Below are positions 29,461 to 36,078 of a DNA stretch of 36,078 bases, in pieces. The stretch is from assembly GCA_903900155.1 (NCBI GenBank), contig CAIUMD010000101.1, forward strand, positions 1-36,078, written 5' to 3'. The stretch's first letter is position 1, and the number at the start of each line of letters is the position of its first letter. Both the position numbers and the translations under genes were made by a program. The notes under the pieces are model-generated. The model was not told the origin of the DNA. It worked only from the letters and a program-made list of their open reading frames with translations, and made no database searches. This stretch comes from an uncultured Caulobacterales bacterium (GTDB taxonomy: Bacteria; Pseudomonadota; Alphaproteobacteria; Caulobacterales; Caulobacteraceae).

Positions 29461-30845
29461 GCGCCGATGTTCTTGTGGTGGATGACGAGGCCGACATCCG
29501 CGAACTGGTGGCCGGCATCCTTGAGGATGAAGGCTATGCGGTCCGCACGGCCGCCGATTCCGACCAGGCCCTGGCTGCCATCCGGGCCCGCAAGCCGGCC
29601 TTGCTGGTCCTGGATATCTGGATGCAGGGCGGCGGCATGGACGGCCTGGAGCTGCTGGACATGGTCAAGTCGCTGGACGCCGACCTGCCGGTGATCATGA
29701 TCTCGGGCCACGGCAATATCGAGACCGCCGTCAGCGCCATCAAGCGCGGCGCCTACGAGTTCCTGGAAAAGCCCTTCAAGTCCGACCGGCTGCTGCTGAT
29801 CGTCGAGCGGGCGCTGGAGGCGGCGGGCCTGCGCCGAGAGAACCGCCGGCTGCGCGCCCAGACCCTGGCCCCCGACAGCCTGATCGGCAAGTCGGCCCCG
29901 GCCCAAGCGCTGCGCCAGCTGATCCTTAAGGTCGCGCCGGCCAACAGCCGCGTGTTGGTCTCGGGCCCGCCCGGCTCGGGCAAGGAGCTGGTGGCGCGCC
30001 TGATCCACGGCGCCAGCACCCGCACCAAGCAGGAGTTCGTCGCGGTCAGCGCCGCCGGCATGGCCCCCGAGCGCCTGGACGTCGAGCTGTTCGGCGAAGA
30101 AGGCGAGGGCGGTCGTCCGCGCAAGATCGGCGTATTCGAACGCGCCCACGGCGGCACGCTCTATCTCGACGAAGTCGCCGACATGCCGCGCGAAACGCAG
30201 GGGCGCATCCTGCGGGTTCTGGTCGAGCAGCGCTTCCGCCGCGTGGGCGGCGACAGCGACGTACAGGTCGACGTGCGGGTCATCTCGTCCAGCTCCCGCG
30301 ACCTGCGCGACGAGATCGCCGGCGGCCGCTTCCGGGAAGACCTGTTCCACCGGCTGAACGTGGTGCCGGTGCGGGTGCCGGGCCTGGCCGAGCGCCGCGA
30401 GGACATCCCCGAACTGATCAACTTCTTCGTCGAGCGGATCAGCGAGGCCACCGGCCTGCAACGCCGTCGCCTGGGCGAGGACGCCCTGGCCACGCTGCAG
30501 GTGCAGACGTGGCCGGGCAATGTCCGCCAGCTGCGCAACAACGTCGAGCGCATGCTGATCTTGGCCTCGGGCGAGCCGGGCGACCTGATCACCGCCGAGA
30601 TGCTGTCGGGCTCGGACCAGCCCAGCGCCGGCAATGCGGGCGCCATCGGGGCCGAGCGGATCATCGCCCTGCCGCTGCGCGAGGCCCGCGAGCTGTTCGA
30701 GCGCGAGTACCTGAACGCCCAGATCCTGCGGTTCGGCGGCAATATCTCGCGGACGGCCAATTTCATCGGCATGGAGCGCTCGGCGCTGCACCGCAAGCTG
30801 AAGTCCCTGGGCGTGGCCGGCGCCCGGACGGAAGAGGAAGAGTAG
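29457..30845 (+). CDS. ntrX: Response regulator NtrX lacking the GAFTGA motif
   Basis: The 462-residue NtrC-family regulator has a complete receiver (D9, D10, phosphoacceptor D53, K105), an AAA+ domain with Walker A SGPPGSGKE (169-177) and Walker B TLYLDEVAD, and a C-terminal Fis-type helix-turn-helix (FGGNISRTANFIGMERSALHRKLKSLG). After ELFG (210-213) the sigma-54-contacting GAFTGA loop is absent, replaced by EEGEGGRPRKIG. Loss of this loop has been reported for other alphaproteobacterial NtrX proteins, so it probably regulates sigma-70 promoters or acts as a repressor. It is translationally coupled to ntrY, and dat begins directly after its stop. Confidence 0.95.
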   Translation: MSADVLVVDDEADIRELVAGILEDEGYAVRTAADSDQALAAIRARKPALLVLDIWMQGGGMDGLELLDMVKSLDADLPVIMISGHGNIETAVSAIKRGAYEFLEKPFKSDRLLLIVERALEAAGLRRENRRLRAQTLAPDSLIGKSAPAQALRQLILKVAPANSRVLVSGPPGSGKELVARLIHGASTRTKQEFVAVSAAGMAPERLDVELFGEEGEGGRPRKIGVFERAHGGTLYLDEVADMPRETQGRILRVLVEQRFRRVGGDSDVQVDVRVISSSSRDLRDEIAGGRFREDLFHRLNVVPVRVPGLAERREDIPELINFFVERISEATGLQRRRLGEDALATLQVQTWPGNVRQLRNNVERMLILASGEPGDLITAEMLSGSDQPSAGNAGAIGAERIIALPLREARELFEREYLNAQILRFGGNISRTANFIGMERSALHRKLKSLGVAGARTEEEE

Positions 30846-31709
30846 ATGTCGCGCTTCGCCTATGTGAACGGCCGCTTCGTGCGTCACGGCGAGGCCGCCG
30901 TCCATATCGAGGATCGCGGCTATCAGCTGGCCGACGGCGTCTACGAGGTCTGGGCCGTGTTCGACGGCAAGCTGGCCGATGCGGAGGGGCACTTCGCCCG
31001 CCTGTGGCGCAGCCTGGACGAGCTGCGCATCGCCCACCCGATGAGCGAGGCCTCGTTGCTGCTGGTGCTGCGGGAGGCGGTGCGCCGCAACAAGGTCAAG
31101 GAAGGGCTCTGCTACCTGCAGGTCACCCGCGGCGTGGCCAAGCGCGACCATGCTTTCCCGAATCCGCCTGTGCCGCCCGCCGTTGTGATCACCGCCAAGT
31201 CGGTCGACCGCGTGGCCGCCGACAAGAAGGCCGCGGCCGGCGCGTCGGTGATCTCGGTTCCGGAGAACCGCTGGGGCCGTTGCGACATCAAGTCGATCGG
31301 CCTGCTGCCCAACGCCCTGGCCAAGCAGGCGGCCCGCGAACGCGGCGCCATCGAGGCCTGGTTCGTCGACGACATGGGCCTGGTCACCGAAGGCGCCTCG
31401 TCCAACGCCTGGATCGTCGATGGCGAAGGAGCTCTGCGCACCCGCGACACCAACGCCAACATCCTGCGCGGCGTGACCCGCTCGACCCTGCTGGACGTGA
31501 TCCGCGAAAGCGGCCTGCCGATCAGCGAGAAGCCCTTCACGATCGCCGAGGCGCAGGCCGCCAAGGAGGCCTTCATCACCGGCGCCGGCTCGCTTCTGAC
31601 GCCGATCGTACAGGTGGATGGCGTCAAACTGGGGGATGGCAAGCCTGGCGAGGTGGCGACGCGGCTGCGGCGTCTCTATATCGAGCGAGCGCGTCAAAAA
31701 GCCGTCTGA
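30846..31709 (+). CDS. dat: D-amino acid aminotransferase (class IV)
   Basis: The 287-residue PLP enzyme belongs to fold-type IV, which includes D-alanine transaminase and branched-chain transaminases. The PLP lysine is K149 (WGRCDIKSIGLLPN), and the VTEGASSNAWIV and ITGAGSLLTPIVQVDG segments follow the family pattern. The N-terminal VHIEDRGYQLADGVYE block is typical of Dat proteins in alphaproteobacteria. It likely interconverts D-alanine and D-glutamate, precursors of peptidoglycan. The substrate is inferred. The start directly follows the ntrX stop and closes the ntr transcript ahead of a stem-loop. Confidence 0.92.
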   Translation: MSRFAYVNGRFVRHGEAAVHIEDRGYQLADGVYEVWAVFDGKLADAEGHFARLWRSLDELRIAHPMSEASLLLVLREAVRRNKVKEGLCYLQVTRGVAKRDHAFPNPPVPPAVVITAKSVDRVAADKKAAAGASVISVPENRWGRCDIKSIGLLPNALAKQAARERGAIEAWFVDDMGLVTEGASSNAWIVDGEGALRTRDTNANILRGVTRSTLLDVIRESGLPISEKPFTIAEAQAAKEAFITGAGSLLTPIVQVDGVKLGDGKPGEVATRLRRLYIERARQKAV

Positions 31710-31710
31710 A

Positions 31711-31728
31711 GTCGGAGCAATATCCGAC
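31711..31728 (+). terminator. Stem-loop after dat, possible weak terminator
   Basis: GTCGGA (31711-31716) pairs with TCCGAC (31723-31728) around a six-base loop, immediately after the dat stop codon. There is no T-run, so termination efficiency is doubtful; it may instead protect the 3' end. Confidence 0.35.
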
Positions 31729-31821
31729 AGGAGCGGCTTGCGGTAGCGCGACCTGTTGGAAATTTTCACTGAGGGCTTGTCGCTTTCGGCGAAAAATCAT
31801 CTAGCATGGTCTTGTTTGTGT

Positions 31822-31864
31822 GGGGGGCGTGTTGCCCTCCGAGAACAATGAGAGGGGAACCCCC
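31822..31864 (+). promoter_or_regulatory. hfq 5' leader with two hairpins, one over the ribosome binding site
   Basis: GGGGGGC (31822-31828) pairs with GCCCTCC (31834-31840, one G-T), and GGGG (31854-31857) faces CCCCC (31860-31864). The second involves the purine-rich ribosome binding site just before the hfq ATG. E. coli Hfq represses its own translation through the leader; an equivalent here is inference. The promoter lies somewhere in 31729-31820, and TTGTCG at 31777 is a weak -35 candidate. Confidence 0.4.
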
Positions 31865-31866
31865 GA

Positions 31867-32115
31867 ATGTCCGCCGAAAAGAAACAGAACCTTCAGGACA
31901 CCTTCCTGAACAGCGTGCGCAAGTCGAAGACGCCGCTCACCATCTTCCTCGTCAATGGCGTCAAGCTGCAGGGCGTGGTCAGCTGGTTCGACAATTTCTG
32001 CGTCCTCCTGCGTCGCGATGGCCAGTCGCAACTGGTCTACAAGCACGCCATCTCCACCATCATGCCGGCTCAGCCTGTGCAGCTCTACGAGCCCAGCGCC
32101 GACTCCGACGACTGA
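31867..32115 (+). CDS. hfq: RNA chaperone Hfq
   Basis: Hfq is the hexameric Sm-like RNA chaperone that pairs small RNAs with mRNAs. The 82-residue protein has the conserved Sm1 region ([31 protein letters not shown], with the variant segment [10 protein letters not shown]) and the Sm2 motif [10 protein letters not shown]. The C-terminal tail is short and acidic (EPSADSDD), typical of alphaproteobacteria and much shorter than in E. coli. hflX follows after 12 bases, the classic hfq-hflX pairing. Confidence 0.98.
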   Translation: MSAEKKQNLQDTFLNSVRKSKTPLTIFLVNGVKLQGVVSWFDNFCVLLRRDGQSQLVYKHAISTIMPAQPVQLYEPSADSDD

Positions 32116-32127
32116 ATTTAGAGACAT

Positions 32128-33462
32128 TTGTCCAAGTCTACTTCCCGGTCGATTGACCACGCCGCGCCGATCCTGAAGGCGCTTGTCATCCATCCGGCGC
32201 GGCAGTTGCGCGGCCAGGCGGCCCTCGAGGCCCGGGATCCCAATGCCCGGCTCGAGGAAGCCGTCGGCCTCGCCATCGCGCTTGATCTCGAAGTCGTCGA
32301 GACGATGATCGCGCCGCTGCGCGCGGTGACGCCTGCGACCTTGTTCGGCAAGGGCAAGGTCGAGGAGTTCGCGGCGATCTGCGAGGTCGAGCACATCGAC
32401 GTCGCCGTCTTCGACGACCAGCTCACGCCCATCCAGCAGCGCAATCTCGAGAAGGCGCTGAAGGTCAAGGTCGTGGACCGCACGGGCCTGATCCTCGAGA
32501 TCTTCGCCCGGCGGGCCCGGACCCGTGAGGGCCGCCTGCAGGTCGAGCTGGCCAGGCTGGAATACGAGCGCTCGCGCCTCGTCCGCACCTGGACCCACCT
32601 GGAACGCCAGCGGGGCGGCACCGGCTCGACCGGCGGCCCCGGCGAAACCCAGATCGAACTCGACCGCCGCCTGATCCGCGACAACATCATCAAGCTCAAG
32701 AAGGAGCTGGACGAGGTGCGTCGCACGCGGACCCTGCACCGCAGCGCCCGCAAGAAGGTCCCGTACCCGACGGTCGCCCTGGTCGGCTACACCAACGCCG
32801 GCAAGTCCACGCTGTTCAACCGCCTGACCGAGGCCGAAGTGCTGGCCAAGGACATGCTGTTCGCGACCCTGGACCCCACCTTGCGCACCGTGAAGCTGCC
32901 CAACGGGCGGCCGGCGATCATGTCCGACACCGTCGGTTTCATCTCCGACCTGCCGCACGAGCTGGTCGAGGCCTTCCGCGCCACCCTCGAGGAGGTGCAG
33001 GAGGCCGACGTGGTGCTGCACGTCCGCGACGTGGCCAATCCCGACAGCGAAGCCCAGGCCCGCGACGTCGAGACGGTGCTGGGCGAGCTGGGCGTGACGT
33101 TCGACGAGGGCAAGACCGTCGTCGAGGTCTGGAACAAGATCGACCTGCTGCCCGAGGACGATCGCGAGGTCGTCGAGGGCCATGCCCGGCGCAAGGACGC
33201 TTCGGCGGTCTCGGCCGTCACCGGCGAGGGCTGCGAGGCCCTGCTGCGCCGGATCAGCGGCCTGATCGACGACAGCCCCCCGGTCGAGATCCAGCTGCAG
33301 GCCCAGGACGGCCAGGCCATCGCCTGGATCTACCGCAACGGCCGCGTGCTCAGCCGCTATGATGGTCCCGACGGTGACGTCACGATCGTCACGCGGCTGG
33401 ATAGCCAGGCCCTGGGTCGGTTCGAGCGCCAGTTCCCCGGCGCGGTCGTCGGCGAAGCTTAA
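32128..33462 (+). CDS. hflX: Ribosome-associated GTPase HflX
   Basis: HflX is a conserved GTPase that binds ribosomes and can rescue or split stalled ones during stress. The 444-residue protein has the N-terminal HflX domain with a coiled region (ARRARTREGRLQVELARLEYERSRL, then the GGTGSTGGPGETQIELDRR glycine-rich loop). The GTPase motifs are G1 GYTNAGKS (220-227), G3 DTVGF and G4 NKID. Translation appears to start at TTG (32128), since no ATG gives the conserved N-terminus. It lies 12 bases after hfq and is probably co-transcribed. It ends overlapping the convergent mazG by four bases. Confidence 0.95.
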   Translation: MSKSTSRSIDHAAPILKALVIHPARQLRGQAALEARDPNARLEEAVGLAIALDLEVVETMIAPLRAVTPATLFGKGKVEEFAAICEVEHIDVAVFDDQLTPIQQRNLEKALKVKVVDRTGLILEIFARRARTREGRLQVELARLEYERSRLVRTWTHLERQRGGTGSTGGPGETQIELDRRLIRDNIIKLKKELDEVRRTRTLHRSARKKVPYPTVALVGYTNAGKSTLFNRLTEAEVLAKDMLFATLDPTLRTVKLPNGRPAIMSDTVGFISDLPHELVEAFRATLEEVQEADVVLHVRDVANPDSEAQARDVETVLGELGVTFDEGKTVVEVWNKIDLLPEDDREVVEGHARRKDASAVSAVTGEGCEALLRRISGLIDDSPPVEIQLQAQDGQAIAWIYRNGRVLSRYDGPDGDVTIVTRLDSQALGRFERQFPGAVVGEA

Positions 33463-34292
33463 GGCTTCTTTTCCGCCGCCTTGGCGTCGTTCCATAGGCC
33501 GTCCATCTCCTCGAGATCGGATTGGTCGGGCGTCTTGCCACGCTCGGCCAGCCGCGCCTCGACGAAGTCGAAGCGACGGGTGAACTTGGCGTTGGTGGCG
33601 CGCAGGGCGTCTTCCGGATCGACGTCCAGCTTGCGGGCCAGGTTGGCGCAGACGAACAGGATGTCGCCCAGCTCCTCGCGAGCCTTGGCCATGTCGCCGG
33701 CCGCGATCTCGACCTCGATCTCGGCGGTCTCTTCGCGCAGCTTGTCCAGGACCTCGCGGGCCGAGGGCCAGTCGAAGCCGACGCGGGCGGCGCGCTTGGT
33801 CAGCTTCACGGCGCGGGTCAGGGCGGGCAGGCCGGCCGGCACGTCGTCCAGCACCCCGGTCTTGGCCTTGGCCTTGCGCTCCTGCGCCTTCAGCTGCTCC
33901 CAGCCGGCGACCTGGGCGGAGAGGTCGTCATAGGCGTGGTCGCCGAACACGTGCGGATGGCGGCGGATCATCTTGTCATTGATGGCCGCGGCGACGTCCT
34001 TCAGGTCGAACGCCCCTTGCTCCTCGGCCATCCGCGAGTGGAAGACCACCTGCAGCAAGAGGTCCCCCAGCTCTTCCTTCAGGTCCGGCAGGTCGCCCCG
34101 CTCGATGGCGTCGGCGACCTCGTATGCCTCCTCGACCGTGTAGGGCGCGATCGTCGCGAAGGTCTGCTCCAGGTCCCAGGGGCAGCCGCCGTTCGGATCG
34201 CGCAACTTCGCCATGATCTCCACGAGGCGGGAGATCGGGTGTTGATCCTCACTCGGCGGGACGAGGGGCGGGGACTTGATCGGGGAGGACAT
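33459..34292 (-). CDS. mazG: Nucleoside triphosphate pyrophosphohydrolase MazG
   Basis: MazG hydrolyses nucleoside triphosphates to monophosphates and pyrophosphate, removing abnormal nucleotides and affecting the stringent response. The 277-residue protein has two MazG domains, each with an acidic metal-binding motif: EEAYEVADAI with EELGDLLLQVVFHSR, and EETAEIEVEI with EELGDILFVCANLAR. The conserved start of the domain is LVEIMAKLRDPNGGCPWD. The ATG at 34292 adds about 25 residues before it and overlaps the end of the upstream transporter gene by 44 bp; a start further inside, at the ATG of MAKLRDP, is possible. Confidence 0.94.
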   Translation of the reverse strand: MSSPIKSPPLVPPSEDQHPISRLVEIMAKLRDPNGGCPWDLEQTFATIAPYTVEEAYEVADAIERGDLPDLKEELGDLLLQVVFHSRMAEEQGAFDLKDVAAAINDKMIRRHPHVFGDHAYDDLSAQVAGWEQLKAQERKAKAKTGVLDDVPAGLPALTRAVKLTKRAARVGFDWPSAREVLDKLREETAEIEVEIAAGDMAKAREELGDILFVCANLARKLDVDPEDALRATNAKFTRRFDFVEARLAERGKTPDQSDLEEMDGLWNDAKAAEKKP

Positions 34293-35649
34293 GCGGTTCC
34301 GGCTCGGCTGCGGGCTTGGCGTCCCCCTGCGCCGCATCCCGCGCCGTGAGCTGGCGCTGAATCTCGGCGAGGCGGTCCGCATCCAGCGGATAGCGCAACA
34401 TGATCGCCGCGACCACCAGTCCCAGGAATGCGGGCGCGAATGCGTAGAGGCCGATCAACGCCGCATCACCGCTGGGCGTCGAAACCTTCGGATCGAAGCC
34501 CAGCGCGCCCAGGATGATGAACACCCCGACGGCCAGGGCGTAGCCCAGCTTGATGGTGCCGGTGACGATCGCATAGAGCAGGCCGGTCTTGTCGACGCCG
34601 CTCTCCAGCCGCTCTTCGTCGCCGATATCGGCCATCATGGCGCGCACCAGCAGCGGCGCGGCCGAGTAGGGCAGGCCGGCCAGCACCAGCACCGCCATGC
34701 CGATCAGGACATTGCCGGCCGGCGTCACCACGACCGCCAGCTGCACGGCCGCATACAGCAGCGACGCGACCAGCAGCGACCGGTGCTTGCCGATCCGCTT
34801 GGCCAGGGCCGGCCACAGGGGCGCGCCGGCCAGGGCGGCGATGAAGTAGATCAGCAGCAGCACGCCGGCCTGGGTCTTGTCGAAGCCCTTCATGCGCTCG
34901 AAGAAGAACAGGAACAGCGTGCCGGTGATGCCCGGCGCCAAGCCCATCAAGAGGTCGGCCATCAGCAGGCGTTGGACCGACGGACGCCCCAGCAGCTTCA
35001 GGTACTGGCGCAGACCAGTGTCGCCATGGCGCGGCGGCGGCGCGGGCTCTTTCACGGTGGTGACCGCCAGCAGGACGGTGAGGGGCGCCAAGAGGACGAT
35101 GAACCAGCCCATGGCGCTGATGCTGTCCAGGTGGTCGCCCTTGAAGACGCCGGTGACGATCGGCGGCAGGCACAGCACCAGGATCATGCCGACGACATTG
35201 GCGCCCTGCCACCAGCCATAGACCCGCGAGCGCTGCTGGTAGTCGGAAGACAGCACCGCGCCCCAGGCGGTCTGCGACAGCACCACCATCGAATAGCCGA
35301 TATAGACGACGCTTAGCCAGAACCACAGATAGACCGGCCCAATGCCGGGCTGGGCCATGAACAGCGCGAAGGCGCCAACGGCGATCACCGGCGTTCCGGC
35401 GGCCAGCCAGGGTCGGAAGCGGCCCCACCTGGTGCGCGTGCGGTCCATCATGCCGCCCAGCACCGGATCCAGCAGCATGTCCAGCAATTTGACGATCAGG
35501 AAGGCCGCGCCCACCGTCGCCATGGGAAGGCCCAGGGAGTTGATATAGTACTCGGGCAGGTACACCACGAGCGGCAGGCCCATCGCCGCGATCGGAATGG
35601 CGGGCGCCGCGAACCTGGCCATCGACCCGTTCGAAAGTCGGTTGGTCAT
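34249..35649 (-). CDS. GPH-family MFS sugar:cation symporter
   Basis: The 466-residue protein has about 12 hydrophobic helices and the glycoside-pentoside-hexuronide symporter signature after helix 2 (DPVLGGMMDRTRTRWGRFRP). This family imports sugars or glycosides with sodium or protons, for example MelB. A cytoplasmic Pro/Ala-rich tail of about 35 residues ends the protein. The substrate cannot be assigned. A GGAG-containing ribosome binding site lies about nine bases before the ATG. The structured repeat (right copy) ends 115 bp upstream, reading toward this gene. mazG overlaps its 3' end and is probably co-transcribed. Confidence 0.9.
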   Translation of the reverse strand: MTNRLSNGSMARFAAPAIPIAAMGLPLVVYLPEYYINSLGLPMATVGAAFLIVKLLDMLLDPVLGGMMDRTRTRWGRFRPWLAAGTPVIAVGAFALFMAQPGIGPVYLWFWLSVVYIGYSMVVLSQTAWGAVLSSDYQQRSRVYGWWQGANVVGMILVLCLPPIVTGVFKGDHLDSISAMGWFIVLLAPLTVLLAVTTVKEPAPPPRHGDTGLRQYLKLLGRPSVQRLLMADLLMGLAPGITGTLFLFFFERMKGFDKTQAGVLLLIYFIAALAGAPLWPALAKRIGKHRSLLVASLLYAAVQLAVVVTPAGNVLIGMAVLVLAGLPYSAAPLLVRAMMADIGDEERLESGVDKTGLLYAIVTGTIKLGYALAVGVFIILGALGFDPKVSTPSGDAALIGLYAFAPAFLGLVVAAIMLRYPLDADRLAEIQRQLTARDAAQGDAKPAAEPEPHVLPDQVPAPRPAE

Positions 35650-35764
35650 GCCGTTACTCCATCTCCCCGCGCTGTTGCTCGCGCTCGGACACCGGGCCGC
35701 TGAACGGCCGTTTGAATGAGTGTGGGGGCATTGGTCGCAGAGCGCCAGTCTCTTCGTGCAGTCG
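35650..35764 (-). promoter_or_regulatory. Leader between structured repeat and MFS gene
   Basis: This 115-bp stretch contains the ribosome binding site of the transporter gene, a hairpin with arms GGCCG and CGGCC around CTGAA, and the overlapping 10-bp palindrome AACGGCCGTT (35704-35713). I could not place promoter boxes. If the repeat is transcribed on the minus strand, this would be the link between it and the gene. Confidence 0.3.
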
Positions 35765-36016
35765 CACGGCTTCGCCGCTTCACGCGGTCGGCCCGCTGAA
35801 GGGATGGAAAGGGACGCGGAGCGCCGGACGACGTCCGGAGTTTGAAAAATGAATACCGTTTCGACGAAGCCCGACGCTCCGCGCGATCGTTATCCGGAAG
35901 CGTAGCGCCGCGATGCTGTTTGCACCTCGACGCCCTTGAAGCCTCCGACGGGCGGGCCAGGCCGCGAAGCCTGGTCCCGGATGTCCGGGTTTCCCCGAAC
36001 CTGTCGCTCTCCTCGG
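35765..36016 (-). repeat. 252-bp structured repeat, right copy, inverted (candidate ncRNA)
   Basis: This is the reverse complement of 1-252 with 13 differences. In its own reading direction (minus strand) position 1 is 36016. The first hairpin (36000-35994 with 35989-35983, GAAA loop) has a different sequence from the left copy but keeps all seven pairs. The hairpin formed by CCAGGC and GCCTGG (35958-35975 on the plus strand) is perfect here, where the left copy has a G-T pair. Its inner end is 115 bp upstream of the MFS gene, in the same direction. Beyond 36016 nothing recognisable is seen to the window end. Confidence 0.75.
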
Positions 36017-36078
36017 CCTGCATCCACCGTCGTTTCTGTGTTCCAGGGTCGACTACCTCGGGGATGGCGCAGTTGCGG
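36017..36078. other. Unassigned flank beyond the right repeat
   Basis: Sixty-two bases with no gene, repeat or motif that I can recognise. The corresponding flank of the left copy lies outside the window. Confidence 0.3.

Noticed and set aside
29256..31769. Minus-strand 837-residue frame opposite ntrX and dat
   Set aside because: It is antisense to two genes with intact motifs and has the composition of a shadow frame.

Overview
This is a GC-rich, densely coding chromosomal segment that looks like Caulobacter (Alphaproteobacteria, Caulobacterales). The evidence is the gene order (pyrG / eno / ftsB-like / pdhABC with lpd / lipA / ispDF / dusB-ntrBC-ntrYX-dat-hfq-hflX-mazG), a bifunctional IspDF, and GANTC sites (the CcrM methylation sequence) grouped in several intergenic regions. 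The species call is inference. Almost all of it is core chromosome. I see no prophage, insertion sequence, CRISPR array, tRNA or rRNA.

Layout. 1-252 is one copy of a 252-bp repeat. 257-2677 (minus strand) holds a radical SAM-glycosyltransferase fusion and a GNAT acetyltransferase. 2831-5442 (plus) carries secG, pyrG and rpmF. 5566-6549 is an exported protein with two retropepsin-like halves. 6707-8664 has eno and an ftsB-like division gene. 8832-16063 is the pyruvate dehydrogenase cluster: pdhA, pdhB, pdhC, a glutathione peroxidase, lpd and a DUF6880-like gene. 16060-19181 (minus) holds a DoxX protein, an Aas-like acyl-activating enzyme and a lipoprotein hydrolase. 19265-20699 (plus) has lipA and a RatA/Coq10-like START gene. 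20696-23486 (minus) has a FUSC membrane protein, a CinA C-terminal-type amidohydrolase and ispDF. 23587-33462 (plus) is dusB-ntrB-ntrC-ntrY-ntrX-dat-hfq-hflX. 33459-35649 (minus) holds mazG and a GPH-type sugar transporter. 35765-36016 is the second copy of the repeat, inverted relative to the first.

How the genes work together. Enolase, all pyruvate dehydrogenase subunits and the lipoate synthase that makes their cofactor lie within about 14 kb, so lower glycolysis and acetyl-CoA entry are clustered. The ntr block combines two nitrogen-related two-component systems with post-transcriptional factors (DusB, Hfq, HflX). Both response regulators, NtrC and NtrX, lack the GAFTGA loop normally needed to engage sigma-54.

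The most interesting signal is the terminal repeat. The two copies differ at 13 of 252 positions by my manual alignment. Ten of those differences fall in the two arms of a single hairpin, and both copies keep a full 7-bp stem capped by GAAA. That pattern of compensatory change suggests an uncharacterised structured RNA, or a hairpin-based repeat element, rather than a protein-coding repeat. Other points are the radical SAM-glycosyltransferase fusion, the double retropepsin, a palindrome- and GANTC-rich leader in front of ftsB, and a hairpin overlapping the pdhC start codon.
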